Shown: positions 50,593 through 59,840, numbered from the stretch's first letter. The stretch is 64,000 bases of DNA from Verrucomicrobiota bacterium (GCA_026397915.1 JAPLTX010000059.1:124001-188000); one strand, 5' to 3'. Numbers and translations: made by a program. Notes: a model not told the origin generated them from the sequence alone.

Positions 50593-52329
50593 ATGCCTAA
50601 AAAGAGCGCGACGACGCCAGATAACGCGGCAAAATCTGTTGTTCCTTCGAAGGAAGAACGGAACGAGAAAATCAAGGAGTTGGTCAAGCTGGCCCAGGAA
50701 CAGGGTTACCTGACTTACGACGACATCAACGACGCGTTGCCCGACAGCATCATGACGGCGGAGGAACTGGACGCGATCCTGATCCTGCTGCGCGGCATGG
50801 ACATCGAGATCATCGAGGCGTCGGAGGTGGACCGGTTCAAGCAGGAAGCGCCGGAGCCGGAAGAGGAAAAACCCACCGAGCGGCTCGACATCCTCGACGA
50901 CCCGGTCCGCATGTATCTGAAGCAGATGGGCCAGGTGCCGTTGCTGACGCGTGAACAGGAGGTCGAGATTTCCAAGCGTATCGAGACCGCCGAGCTGAAC
51001 ATGACGAAGATTCTGCATCGGTTCGGCTTCATTGCGAAAGAGTATCTCTCCATCGCCTTGCGGCTGCTCGAAGGCCGGGAATACGACAAGATGCGCAGGC
51101 TCTACGTGAGCCTCCAATTCCCCGAACATTTGTTCGGCGGCGGCAAAGAGCGGTTCGACCGTGTGATTCTCGACAAGAAGATTGACAGCCGCGAGAAATA
51201 CATGAAGACGCTGCCCAAGCTCGCCAGCGAGGTCGCCAAACTCGACCACGCGGTGGACAAGCGTTACCAGACAGCCATCAAGATCTCCGGTGCGGGTCGG
51301 AAGAAAGCCCTTCGCGGCGTCCAGGAGGCCGACAAAAAAGTTCAGGCCAAGTTCAAGGATTTCTTCTTCAAGCCGAAGGTGCTGGAGGAGTTCGTCGAGA
51401 AGGCCGACAAGTTCCGCGAAGAGACGGAGACATCGCTGTTCGAGTTGGAGCGACTCCGCGCCAACGGCCACGGCCACGACACGCGCGCGAAAGATCTGGA
51501 GCACAAGCTGCACGAGTTCGAACTGCAGGCGCGCATGTCCATCGAGGAAATTCCCAGCGCCCATACCGAGCTGAAGAGCTGGATGCGCAAGGCCATTCAG
51601 GCCAAGTCCGAAATGGTTGAGGCCAACCTGCGTCTCGTCATCAGCATCGCCAAGAAATACACCAACCGCGGCCTTTCCTTCCTCGACCTCATCCAGGAAG
51701 GCAACATGGGCCTGATGAAGGCGGTCGAAAAATTCGAGTATCGCCGCGGCTACAAGTTCTCCACTTACGCCACGTGGTGGATTCGCCAGGCCATCACCCG
51801 CAGCATTGCCGACCAGGCTCGCACCATCCGCATTCCGGTGCACATGATCGAGACAATCAACAAGCTGATGCGGGTGCAGAAGCAGCTCTTGCAGGAATTG
51901 GGCCGCGAGCCGGCTGCCGAGGAGGTTGCTGAGGAAATCCAGATGCCCGTGGACCGCGTGCGCGCCGTTCTCAAGATGGCGCAGCAGCCGATCTCGCTTC
52001 AGTCGCCCGTCGGCGACAGCGACGACACCAGCTTCGGCGATTTCATCGAGGATAAGACCGCCGAGAACCCGCTGGTGATGACGGCTTACGCGCTCTTGAA
52101 GGAGAAGCTTAACGACGTTCTCGACTCGCTGACCGGCCGCGAGCGCCGCGTGCTGGAACTGCGCTTCGGCCTCGCCGACGGCTACAGCCGCACGCTGGAG
52201 GAAGTCGGCAAGCAGTTCAAGGTCACCCGCGAACGCATCCGGCAGATTGAGGCGAAAGCGTTGCGCAAGATGCGCCATCCGACACGCATCCGGCAGCTCG
52301 AAGGCTTCCTCGACATGACACAAGAGTAG
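50593..52329 (+). CDS. rpoD: RNA polymerase primary sigma factor RpoD
   Basis: The 578-residue sigma-70 has region 1.1 (about 25-80; LAQEQGYLTYDDINDALP), region 1.2 (DPVRMYLKQMGQVPLLTREQE, about 103-123), and a long non-conserved insert to about 330. Regions 2.1-2.4 follow (NLRLVISIAKKYTNRGLSFLDLIQEG; FEYRRGYKFSTYATWWIRQA), then region 3 and region 4.2 (LEEVGKQFKVTRERIRQIE). All promoter-recognition elements are intact. It is the housekeeping factor, consistent with the consensus-like promoters seen elsewhere in the window. It follows dnaG and precedes an HTH-EIIA gene by 51 bp. Confidence 0.97.
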   Translation: MPKKSATTPDNAAKSVVPSKEERNEKIKELVKLAQEQGYLTYDDINDALPDSIMTAEELDAILILLRGMDIEIIEASEVDRFKQEAPEPEEEKPTERLDILDDPVRMYLKQMGQVPLLTREQEVEISKRIETAELNMTKILHRFGFIAKEYLSIALRLLEGREYDKMRRLYVSLQFPEHLFGGGKERFDRVILDKKIDSREKYMKTLPKLASEVAKLDHAVDKRYQTAIKISGAGRKKALRGVQEADKKVQAKFKDFFFKPKVLEEFVEKADKFREETETSLFELERLRANGHGHDTRAKDLEHKLHEFELQARMSIEEIPSAHTELKSWMRKAIQAKSEMVEANLRLVISIAKKYTNRGLSFLDLIQEGNMGLMKAVEKFEYRRGYKFSTYATWWIRQAITRSIADQARTIRIPVHMIETINKLMRVQKQLLQELGREPAAEEVAEEIQMPVDRVRAVLKMAQQPISLQSPVGDSDDTSFGDFIEDKTAENPLVMTAYALLKEKLNDVLDSLTGRERRVLELRFGLADGYSRTLEEVGKQFKVTRERIRQIEAKALRKMRHPTRIRQLEGFLDMTQE

Positions 52330-52380
52330 CCGCCTGCCGCCACGCGGTGGCCTCGATCGGGAAAGCGCAAGGTCCAGCTT

Positions 52381-53112
52381 ATGCCATATCGAGTTCTCAG
52401 CCAGCAAGAGGTCGCGGATTACCTGCACCTGAGCGCGGCGAACATCGAACGGCTTGTGAAGGACCGCAACATCCCTTTTGAGATGCGCGGCAAACGCCTC
52501 GTGTTTCGCCAGCAGGAGATTGACGCGTGGGCTTCCCAGCGCATACTCAAGCTCGCCGACAAGCCGCTGGCCGAGTATCACCAGAAAACCACCCGCGACA
52601 CTCAATCTGCGTTTCCGACCGCCGCCATCATGCCGGACATGACCCAGCCCGCGTTCATCGCGCCCGGGCTGACGGCCAAGACGAAAGCTTCCATCATCCG
52701 CGACATGGTCGCGCTCGCCGTGAACACCGGCAGGGTTTACGACTCGCACGCCCTGATCGCCAGCGTCGAAGAGCGTGAAGCACTCTGCCCCACGGCGTTT
52801 CCCGGCGGCTTGGCGTTGCTGCACTCGCGCTACCAGCAACCCGCCTTTTCCGAGGAACCGTTCATTGTCCTTGGCCGCGCCCTACAGCCCATCCACTTCG
52901 GCTCGCCCGACGGCCGCCCCACCGACCTCTTCTTCTTGGTCTGTTGCCAGGACGTAAAACTCCACCTCCACACCCTCGCGCGCATCTGTCTGATGGCGCA
53001 GAAATCGGCGTTGCTCGCCCATCTTCGCGAAGCCGATGACGCCACCTCCATGTATGACTGCCTCGTGAACGCCGAGAAGGAAGTGCTGGAGAAACAGAAC
53101 GCCGCGGAGTGA
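52381..53112 (+). CDS. Excisionase-type HTH domain fused to a PTS EIIA (PtsN-like) domain
   Basis: This 243-residue protein has an N-terminal helix-turn-helix of the HTH_17/excisionase type (about 1-55; SQQEVADYLHLSAANIERLVKDRNIPFEMRGKRLVFRQQEIDAW). It is joined to an EIIA fructose/nitrogen-type domain (about 85-240). The presumed phosphorylation site is His148 in GGLALLHSR, aligned with the GIAIPHAR motif of PtsN. No EIIB or EIIC domain is present, so it is a regulatory EIIA. A DNA-binding regulator whose output depends on PTS phosphorylation is the simplest reading. It lies 51 bp after rpoD in the same direction and may be cotranscribed. The PTS partners EI and HPr are not in the window. 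Confidence 0.85.
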   Translation: MPYRVLSQQEVADYLHLSAANIERLVKDRNIPFEMRGKRLVFRQQEIDAWASQRILKLADKPLAEYHQKTTRDTQSAFPTAAIMPDMTQPAFIAPGLTAKTKASIIRDMVALAVNTGRVYDSHALIASVEEREALCPTAFPGGLALLHSRYQQPAFSEEPFIVLGRALQPIHFGSPDGRPTDLFFLVCCQDVKLHLHTLARICLMAQKSALLAHLREADDATSMYDCLVNAEKEVLEKQNAAE

Positions 53113-53348
53113 TTTGCAAACCGCTTGTTTTCGGTGGCAGAATTCATTGAAGTTCAAGTTCCACCTTGCGCTACGCATCGGGCAGCCTAAACGCTGAACT
53201 CCAACCGGTTCCACACTGGAAATCAAAACTCCCGGCCCCGTTTCGGTTTGACTTGTCGTTGGGGTTGGCTCCAATCCGTCACTGAATTGCGTCACAGCGG
53301 TTTTTCAAACTTAGCAGGTCGAAGGGCGCGGCGGAAGCAGTCGCACGC
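53113..53348. other. Intergenic region, no gene seen
   Basis: This is the gap between the HTH-EIIA gene and the glycosidase gene, excluding the candidate promoter. It contains no open frame with a recognisable domain and no clear terminator with a T-run. Confidence 0.4.
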
Positions 53349-53378
53349 GTGACTCGGCTATCGCGTTGGTGTTATGAT
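53349..53378 (+). promoter_or_regulatory. Candidate promoter for the secreted glycosidase gene
   Basis: GTGACT (53349-53354) and TATGAT (53373-53378) are 18 bp apart, matching the consensus at 4 and 5 of 6 positions. The ATG at 53395 lies 16 nt after the -10 box. This is a by-eye match only. Confidence 0.4.
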
Positions 53379-53394
53379 TTCAGCAGATTCAACT

Positions 53395-56103
53395 ATGAAA
53401 CGTTTCATCGCACTGGTGCTGGTTGTGATGGCGAACTTCTGCTGCGCCGCCGAAACCGAACTGGTTTTCAACGGATCGTTTGAGCAGGCCGGAAAATCCA
53501 ACAACGCGCCCGATGGCTGGGCCGTGTCCGGCGACCGCATCGTCCATCAGCAATTGACATTCGATGCCGGCCGCGACGGGAAACGCTGCGCGAAACTCGA
53601 ATGCACCGCCTTTGGCGGCGAAGGTCCGGCCAGCCATGCGATGATCGCTCAGACCAGCCGCGTCGCTGTCCGCCACGGCCAGTGGTATCGGCTCTCGTTC
53701 TGGGCGAAAGGGCAGGGCATCAAAGGCAGCTTCGTGGACGTCGCGCTGACCAACACATGGCGCTGGGAGAACGCCGGCTTGGCGGAGGCTTTCACCGTCC
53801 CGCCGAAATGGCAGCGGTTCGAGTTCCTGTTCCAAGCCAAGGACGACCTGCCCGCCGCCGCAAGCCGGCTCCAGTTCTGGTTCAAGGGCACCGGCACGCT
53901 CTGGCTCGACGACGTCTCGCTCACCGAGTCGGCGACCGGCCAGGAATGGTTTCCGCAGATCGCGACCGACGGCGTGAAGAACTTCGTCCCCAACAGCAGC
54001 TTCGAGTGCGGCGGCGCGAACTGGGGCAGCTACACTTACGGCCTCAGCGGCTGGGCCGGCAACCTCTACCGGCTCGAAGGCAACGCGGACGGCGCCGTCG
54101 CGCGCCACGGCGGCCACAGCCTCAAGATCGCGCTCTCGCCGAAAACGCAGCCGGTGTTCTGGTTCGACTACTACGAGCCGATCCGCCAGCCCGTCCGGCG
54201 CGTGCTCGCCACCAACCGTGGCTGGTTCCGCGTGACGCCGAAGGAGAAGCTGACGTTGTCGGCGTTCATGCGCGCGGACAGCGATGGCGTCGTAGCGCAA
54301 CTGGTCGCCGTCGAAGCGCCGAGCCGCATGCTGCGGCAGGCGGTGACGGTCGGCAGGGAGTGGAAACGGTTTGAGTTCACCTTCGCGCCGCGCCAACCGT
54401 TCATCTTCATTGCCGCCGGCCTCGACCTCGACGAATCGAAGCGCGACGCCGCCACGCTCTGGCTCGACGCGGTGCAGTTGGAGCGCGGCGACCGTGCCAC
54501 CGACTACGCGCCGCGCGCGGCGGTGGAGTCGTTCATCGAAACCGCGGCGGAAGGCAACACGTTCACAAAGCCCGCTGACGGCGCAACTGTGACGGTGCGC
54601 GCGTTCAACGCCAGCGATCGCGAGCAAACCGTGCGCGGCAAGCTCGCGATGACAGATTTCTTCGACAAGACGGCGTTCGAGAACCAGCCGGCTGTCGCGG
54701 TGCCGGCGCACTCCGGCACGAGCGTGGCGGTTCGCGGCGTCTGCAAAGGACGGCAGGGTTTCTTCCGAGCAAGTTGGGCCGCGGACCGCCGGCAGGATGC
54801 CGGCGCTACGCTTCGCATGGCGATCATCGAGCCGACTCCAAAGGATGCGAAAGATTCGCCGCTGGCATTCAACCACGCCTACCCGTGGCAGTTTCTTGTG
54901 AAGCTGGCGCGGCAGGCCGGCATCGTCTGGTGGCGCGACTGGTCGGCCAAGTGGCAAACCTGCGAGCCGGAGAAAGGCAGGTTCGACTGGAGCGTCGCCG
55001 ACGAGCAAATCAATCGGGTGCTGGAACTGAACAGCGAGGTGGACGTGATGATTCCGTTCCCGTCGGCGCTCTGGAACTCCACCTCGGACCCGGAAAAGGT
55101 CGCGAAGGAAGCCGGCAAGAACAGCTACCTCAAGACGCGGCTGCCGGTGGCGTTCGCGCCGAAGGATTTCGATGACTTCGGTCGGTTTGCCGCCGACGTG
55201 GTGAAACACTACCGCGTCGCCAAACCGCGCACTGTGACGACCTACCAATTGCTCAACGAGTCGGTCTATACCAGCTACTCGCTCTCGCAGCGGTTCGGCT
55301 ACACCGTTGATGACTACATTCGACTCGTCGGCATTGCCTATCGCGCGATGAAAGCCGCCGACCCGAAGTGTTGCGTCGTCACCGGCTGCGGCGCGAATCC
55401 GGCGTCGGTCCACACACGCGAGTTTATCGAGAAAGGCGGCCTCCAATTCGCCGACATCTTCGACGTCCACATGTATGACCCAACCGTGCCCGCCGAGACC
55501 TACGAGGAAACCTTCAGCAAGATCGAGGAACTCATGCGCGCCCATGGCGGGCCGAAACCCATCTGGATGACGGAGTGGGGTTGCTACGCAGACGACGATC
55601 CGCCGTCCGTGCCGTGGCTTGCCGGCGACACCTCGATGAACCGCTCCCGCTGGTCCAGCGAGCGCGCCGCCACCGAGCACATCGTGAAGTTCACCGCGGT
55701 GACGTTCGCCCACGGGATGCGGAAGATTTTCTTCCACGCCGGCACCTGCGGCCCGATCAACGGCTCCGACGCTGGTGGCGTGCTCTTCGAATATGGCGGC
55801 GCGCCGCGCAAGATGTTGCCCGGCGTTGCCGCGCTCACTCGCCTGCTCGGCGTGCCCGATGAATGCGTGAAGAAGATCGTCCGCGACGACCTGCGCGCCT
55901 ACATCTTTCGCTCCAAAGGCCGCGCCGTCGCCATCACGTGGTGCGGAGAGAACCAATGCCGCCCGCTGGCGCTGGCCAAGAGCGTGCGCGCCTTCGACAT
56001 CATGGGCAACGAATTGCCAGCCAGCCACGCCGCTTTGAGCGAGACGCCGGTCTATCTGGCGGGCAACGACGCGGAGTCAATCCTCCAGTCATTGCCGCGT
56101 TAA
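53395..56103 (+). CDS. Secreted GH-A-clan-like glycoside hydrolase with two carbohydrate-binding-like domains
   Basis: This 902-residue protein has a signal peptide (MKRFIALVLVVMANFCCAAE). Two CBM_4_9-like beta-sandwich domains follow: one starts FNGSFEQAGKSNNAPDGWAV, the second VPNSSFECGGANWGSYTYGLSGW. A linker domain (about 380-475) precedes a TIM barrel (about 480-800). In the barrel, TTYQLLNESVYTSY gives the acid/base Glu and KPIWMTEWGCYADD the nucleophile Glu, as in clan GH-A families such as GH39 or GH5. The start at 53395 opens the signal peptide. One arm of a palindromic-repeat-like sequence (54784-54809) is translated in the linker. The substrate is a plant or algal polysaccharide by inference. 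Confidence 0.85.
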   Translation: MKRFIALVLVVMANFCCAAETELVFNGSFEQAGKSNNAPDGWAVSGDRIVHQQLTFDAGRDGKRCAKLECTAFGGEGPASHAMIAQTSRVAVRHGQWYRLSFWAKGQGIKGSFVDVALTNTWRWENAGLAEAFTVPPKWQRFEFLFQAKDDLPAAASRLQFWFKGTGTLWLDDVSLTESATGQEWFPQIATDGVKNFVPNSSFECGGANWGSYTYGLSGWAGNLYRLEGNADGAVARHGGHSLKIALSPKTQPVFWFDYYEPIRQPVRRVLATNRGWFRVTPKEKLTLSAFMRADSDGVVAQLVAVEAPSRMLRQAVTVGREWKRFEFTFAPRQPFIFIAAGLDLDESKRDAATLWLDAVQLERGDRATDYAPRAAVESFIETAAEGNTFTKPADGATVTVRAFNASDREQTVRGKLAMTDFFDKTAFENQPAVAVPAHSGTSVAVRGVCKGRQGFFRASWAADRRQDAGATLRMAIIEPTPKDAKDSPLAFNHAYPWQFLVKLARQAGIVWWRDWSAKWQTCEPEKGRFDWSVADEQINRVLELNSEVDVMIPFPSALWNSTSDPEKVAKEAGKNSYLKTRLPVAFAPKDFDDFGRFAADVVKHYRVAKPRTVTTYQLLNESVYTSYSLSQRFGYTVDDYIRLVGIAYRAMKAADPKCCVVTGCGANPASVHTREFIEKGGLQFADIFDVHMYDPTVPAETYEETFSKIEELMRAHGGPKPIWMTEWGCYADDDPPSVPWLAGDTSMNRSRWSSERAATEHIVKFTAVTFAHGMRKIFFHAGTCGPINGSDAGGVLFEYGGAPRKMLPGVAALTRLLGVPDECVKKIVRDDLRAYIFRSKGRAVAITWCGENQCRPLALAKSVRAFDIMGNELPASHAALSETPVYLAGNDAESILQSLPR
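54784..54809. repeat. Single arm related to the inverted repeat at 47171-47244
   Basis: The sequence ends AGGATGCCGGCGCTAC like the right arm of the repeat in the hydrolase gene and contains GCCGGC twice. It is read in the same frame, giving DAGAT in both proteins. No matching left arm lies nearby. Confidence 0.6.
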
Positions 56104-56108
56104 TAGGC

Positions 56109-56137
56109 TTCGCGCCGGCGGCGTGACCCGGTATAAT
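56109..56137 (+). promoter_or_regulatory. Candidate promoter for the aminotransferase-led gene run
   Basis: A perfect TATAAT (56132-56137) lies 17 nt before the ATG at 56155. The hexamer 17 bp upstream, TTCGCG (56109-56114), matches the -35 consensus at only 3 of 6. The run of closely spaced genes that follows would be transcribed from here. Confidence 0.35.
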
Positions 56138-56154
56138 TCGCCCGCGTTCGAGCC

Positions 56155-57069
56155 ATGAATGAGCCACTCGCCTATCTGAACGGTCAGTTCATCCCCAACA
56201 ACCAGTGCGTCTTGCCCATCTACGACGCCGGGATCGTGCTCGGCGCGGCGGTGACGGATCTGCTGCGGACGTTCCGCGGGCGGTCTTTCGCGGCGAAGGA
56301 ACACGTGCGGCGGTTCTTCGAGTCCGCGCGCTACGCCTACATTGACCTCAGCATGAGCGAGGCGGAGATGCTTGCCATCGTCGAGAGGATCATCACGCAC
56401 AACGTCGAGGCGTGGCCGGGCCGCGAAGTGGCGCTGGTGTTCTACGCGACGGCGGGCCAGTTCCCCGTTTATGCTGGCGCGGCGGGCATGGCGGGCGAGA
56501 TGCGCGCGACGGTCTGCCTGCATTGTTTTCCGCTCCCGCTGCAACTGTGGAAACACGCCATCGCCGAGGGCGTCCACGTCGTCACTCCGGCGCAACGACA
56601 CATCCATCCCGCCACGCTCAACAGCAAGATCAAACATCGCAACCGCCTGCACATGTGGATCGGTGACCAGCAGGCAAAGTTGGCCGACCCCAAGGCCATC
56701 GGCCTCTATCTCGACCACGACGGCAACATCACCGAGACCGGCGGCTCGAACTTCCTCATCCTCAAGGACGGCACGATCCTCAGCCCGCGCCGCAACAACA
56801 TCCTCTGGGGTGTGACGCTGGAAACCGTGCGGCGCTTGTGCGGGCCGCTGGGCTTGCAGTTCGCCGATCGCGACCTGCTGATTCACGATGTCGTCAACGC
56901 CGACGAAGCTTGGCTCTGCACCACGCCCTACTTCCTTGCTCCTGTAGTGAAAATCAACGGCATCTCCGTCGCCTCTGGCCAGCCTGGCGCAACGTGGCGT
57001 CGATTGATGGACGCCTTCAGCGCCGAGGTCGGCGTGGATGTCGCGCAGCAAATCCTCGACTCGCCATGA
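56155..57069 (+). CDS. Class IV PLP-dependent aminotransferase
   Basis: The 304-residue protein has the fold-type IV PLP features. The N-terminal YLNGQFIPNNQCVLPIYDAGIVLG is followed by the Schiff-base lysine in NSKIKHRNRLHMW (probably K160). ETGGSNFLILKDGTILSP binds the cofactor phosphate region. The KHxNRL context resembles aminodeoxychorismate lyase (PabC) as much as branched-chain or D-amino-acid aminotransferases, so the reaction is not fixed. It lacks a signal peptide, unlike the genes after it. Its stop overlaps the next gene's ATG, so it is coupled to an exported isochorismatase-like protein, an unusual pairing. Confidence 0.87.
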   Translation: MNEPLAYLNGQFIPNNQCVLPIYDAGIVLGAAVTDLLRTFRGRSFAAKEHVRRFFESARYAYIDLSMSEAEMLAIVERIITHNVEAWPGREVALVFYATAGQFPVYAGAAGMAGEMRATVCLHCFPLPLQLWKHAIAEGVHVVTPAQRHIHPATLNSKIKHRNRLHMWIGDQQAKLADPKAIGLYLDHDGNITETGGSNFLILKDGTILSPRRNNILWGVTLETVRRLCGPLGLQFADRDLLIHDVVNADEAWLCTTPYFLAPVVKINGISVASGQPGATWRRLMDAFSAEVGVDVAQQILDSP

Positions 57070-57899
57070 ACACACCCATCCACAAACGCATCTGCATCCT
57101 CACACTGGCCGTGTTGTCCGCGACCACGTTCGCCGCGCCGCCAGAGACGCAGGAGCCGTCCAGTGACAACCTGCCGAACCGCCCCAAAGTCCCCGGCACG
57201 CTGCGGCTTCACCTGCGCGAGCGCAAGGAGACCTCGGCCGGCAGCAAGGAATTCAAGGTCGTCGAGCGCACGGCGGACTGGGAAGTTTCCAAGACCGCCA
57301 TCGTCATCGTGGACATGTGGGACGGTCACTACTGCCGGTTGGCGGCGCAGCGGCTCGGCGTGATCGTGCCACGCATGAACGCCGCCGTCAGCGCCGCGCG
57401 CAGCCACGGCGTCCAGGTCATCCACGCGCCGAGCGGCGTGACCTATCTCTATGCCGACATGCCCTACCGCAAACGGATGCAGCAAGCGCCGGAGTCGAAG
57501 ATGCCCGCGGATTGGAACCCGAAGAAATGGTGCGACCTCGACCCGTCGCGCGAGCCGCCGTTGCCGGTGGACACGAGCAAGTGCTCCAGTGACGACCCCA
57601 TCGTCGGCGCGGCGGTGCAGCAGTTCACCCGGCAGCATCCCGGCCTCGACATCGTGGGCTACGACGGCGTCAGCGACAACGCGCAGGAGATCTTCAACTT
57701 CTGCGAAGCCAACGGCATCACCAACATCGTCATCATGGGCGTCCACACCAACATGTGCATTCTGGGCCGGCCGTTCGGCATCCGCGCGATGGTCCGCCTC
57801 GGCCGCAACGTGGTGCTCGCGCGCGACCTGACCGACGCGATGTATGACCCGCGCCACAACGACCTCACGCGCGTCGTGCCGGGATCTGCCGGGCCGTAG
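57066..57899 (+). CDS. Secreted isochorismatase-like cysteine hydrolase
   Basis: The 277-residue protein has a signal peptide (about 1-24). The isochorismatase/nicotinamidase fold has the catalytic Asp83 in VIVDMWDGHYC, and the nucleophile region VIMGVHTNMCILGRPFGIRAM with Cys231. The family hydrolyses amides such as nicotinamide, or ether bonds as in isochorismate. Export of this fold is common in Planctomycetota and Verrucomicrobiota, but the substrate is unknown. Its ATG overlaps the aminotransferase stop as ATGA, which fixes the start and shows translational coupling. Confidence 0.87.
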   Translation: MNTPIHKRICILTLAVLSATTFAAPPETQEPSSDNLPNRPKVPGTLRLHLRERKETSAGSKEFKVVERTADWEVSKTAIVIVDMWDGHYCRLAAQRLGVIVPRMNAAVSAARSHGVQVIHAPSGVTYLYADMPYRKRMQQAPESKMPADWNPKKWCDLDPSREPPLPVDTSKCSSDDPIVGAAVQQFTRQHPGLDIVGYDGVSDNAQEIFNFCEANGITNIVIMGVHTNMCILGRPFGIRAMVRLGRNVVLARDLTDAMYDPRHNDLTRVVPGSAGP

Positions 57900-57909
57900 A
57901 GCCCATCAC

Positions 57910-58704
57910 ATGAAACCAACTGCTCTATTCTGCATAGTAATGGCGTTGTGGACGACGGACCTTTCCGCCGGGCCGCGAACGGAAGACGTGTCGTTCCGGG
58001 CGAACTGCGACGGCACGGAACAGGAATACGTCATCGTGTTCCCCGATGGCTTCTCTGTGAACAAGCCGGTCGCCTCCTTGATCGCACTACATGGACACGG
58101 CTCCGATCGTTGGCAGTTCGTGAAGGATATGCGAGGCGAGTGCCGCGCCGCGCGGGACGTGGCCGCCGCGCACGGCATGTTGTTTGTGTCGCCCGACTAT
58201 CGCGCTAAGACATCGTGGATGGGGCCAAAGGCCGAGGCGGACATGGTCCAGATCATCGCGAAACTGAAGCAACGCTACCGCGTCACGAAAATCATCCTCT
58301 GCGGCGGCTCGATGGGCGGCACCGGCGCGCTGACGTTCACGGCGCTGCACCCCGATCTCGTGGACGGCGTTGTGTCGCTCAACGGCACGGCCAACCTCGC
58401 CGAGTTCGACAAGTTTCAAGATGCCATCGCAGCATCCTTTGGCGGCACAAAAACCCAAGCGCCCGATGAATATCGAAAACGGAGCGCTGAGTTCTGGCCG
58501 GAGCGTTTTACGATGCCCGTCGCCGCGACGACCGGCGGCAAGGACCGCGTGGTTCCGCCTGATAGTGTGAGGCGCTTGCTCGACGCCGTGAAGACGAAAA
58601 ACGCCAACGTCCTGCTGCTCCACCGGCCCGATGGCGGCCACAGCACGAATTACGAGGACTCGAAGGCCGCGGTCGAGTTTGTGGTTTCCAAAGTTCAGAA
58701 CTGA
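57910..58704 (+). CDS. Secreted alpha/beta hydrolase (LpqC/esterase-like)
   Basis: This 264-residue protein has a signal peptide (MKPTALFCIVMALWTTDLSAG). The alpha/beta-hydrolase core has the oxyanion-side LIALHGHGSDRW, the nucleophile motif LCGGSMGGTGALTF with Ser134, PVAATTGGKDRVVPP near the acid residue, and the late HRPDGGHST with the catalytic His. The pattern matches exported esterases such as feruloyl- or poly(3-hydroxybutyrate)-type enzymes. The gene starts 10 nt after the isochorismatase-like gene. A role in removing ester groups from plant polysaccharides would fit the glycosidase upstream. Confidence 0.87.
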   Translation: MKPTALFCIVMALWTTDLSAGPRTEDVSFRANCDGTEQEYVIVFPDGFSVNKPVASLIALHGHGSDRWQFVKDMRGECRAARDVAAAHGMLFVSPDYRAKTSWMGPKAEADMVQIIAKLKQRYRVTKIILCGGSMGGTGALTFTALHPDLVDGVVSLNGTANLAEFDKFQDAIAASFGGTKTQAPDEYRKRSAEFWPERFTMPVAATTGGKDRVVPPDSVRRLLDAVKTKNANVLLLHRPDGGHSTNYEDSKAAVEFVVSKVQN

Positions 58705-58751
58705 CTATCCTGCTCCGCCTAACTACACTGCGGCGCAGTTTCGACCAGCAC

Positions 58752-59840
58752 ATGAAAGACGGCGCGCCTGAAAACACATGGGTCGCAAATCGGGTCGCCC
58801 TTTGGAGCTTCGCATCGTTGGCTATGGCATTCGCAGGAGCGATGACGGCGCCGGCTGTTCTCACCGTCGGCTGTAGCACACCGGCGAATCGAAGCCACGC
58901 TCCGGTGTTCAGCTTCCTACAGCTCAACGACACGCACGTGGACGCCGACGCAGGCAAGGACGGTTACGAGAAAGCCAACGAGAAAGCCCGCTGGCTCATC
59001 GAGGCCGCGGCTTCGGGACAATACTTCGCGCGGCCCGACTTCGTGGTCGGCGTTGGCGACCTTATCCATGGGGAGCGTATAGAGAACCTCGGACCCGATC
59101 TGCGGCTTTTCCGTGAGTTGCTCAAGCCGCTACGCGTCCCTTTCTATCCTGTCGTCGGCAACCACGAGGTGATCCAGCAAGAGGGAAGTCCGAAGCACGA
59201 GCAAGCCTACCGCGAGGTGTTCGGGGACAACCGGGTGAACTACACGTTCACGCATGGCGGCGTGCTCTTCATTGCGCTCAATAACGGCGGCGCGTGTTGC
59301 GTCGGGCCGGCCGTCGTCAAGGCGCGGAACGACTGGCTCCGTCACGAGTTGGAGCGCGCGCCCGGCGTTCCCAAAATCATCCTCTGCCACATCCCGCTCA
59401 TCCCCTTGCGGGAAGAGCCGGTGTTGGCCAAGAGCTTCGGGTTCCGGAGCTACATGGACCGCGACGGCGGGACGCTGAAGATCGTCGAAGCGCACACCGA
59501 CTCGGTGATTGCTGTGCTGTCGGGACACCTGCATTTGACGGGCGTCGTCCAACACAAAGGCATCTTTCACATCTCCATCGCAGGCACTGCGTCCTATCCT
59601 TGCGACTACGCGCTCTACACGGTCTTCGCCGACCGCATCGAGGTGAGTGTCCGCCAACTTCCCGCCAGGCTTGTGACGCCGAAGACGAACATCCACGGCA
59701 AGCCGCGCTACCGGCAGGATTTTGTTGACGAGAACCATAAAACCCCTTGGCAATACGTGGCAGGCCGTGCTAACGAGCGCGCCTTCATAATTTCGATGAA
59801 GAACAAACTCGCCACGAATGACACCAGAAAGAACCCATGA
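58752..59840 (+). CDS. Metallophosphoesterase (calcineurin-like), probably exported
   Basis: The 362-residue protein begins with a short polar region, then a hydrophobic stretch (about 15-38) ending at a Cys (VLTVGC) that could be a lipobox. The metallophosphatase core has QLNDTHVDAD (first Asp/His), VVGVGDLIHGE (GD), VVGNHE (GNHE) and SGHLHLTG (GHxH), the complete metal-ligand set of the calcineurin family. It should hydrolyse phosphomonoesters or diesters outside the cytoplasm. It lies 47 bp after the esterase gene. Its stop overlaps the next gene's ATG by 4 nt. Confidence 0.9.
   Translation: MKDGAPENTWVANRVALWSFASLAMAFAGAMTAPAVLTVGCSTPANRSHAPVFSFLQLNDTHVDADAGKDGYEKANEKARWLIEAAASGQYFARPDFVVGVGDLIHGERIENLGPDLRLFRELLKPLRVPFYPVVGNHEVIQQEGSPKHEQAYREVFGDNRVNYTFTHGGVLFIALNNGGACCVGPAVVKARNDWLRHELERAPGVPKIILCHIPLIPLREEPVLAKSFGFRSYMDRDGGTLKIVEAHTDSVIAVLSGHLHLTGVVQHKGIFHISIAGTASYPCDYALYTVFADRIEVSVRQLPARLVTPKTNIHGKPRYRQDFVDENHKTPWQYVAGRANERAFIISMKNKLATNDTRKNP

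Noticed and set aside
50476..52839. 787-codon open frame on the minus strand
   Set aside because: It covers rpoD in antisense. rpoD is unambiguous; the antisense frame is long only because of GC-rich codon bias.
53389..56028. 879-codon open frame on the minus strand
   Set aside because: It is antisense to the secreted glycosidase, which has a signal peptide and catalytic motifs. The minus-strand translation has no domain and biased composition.
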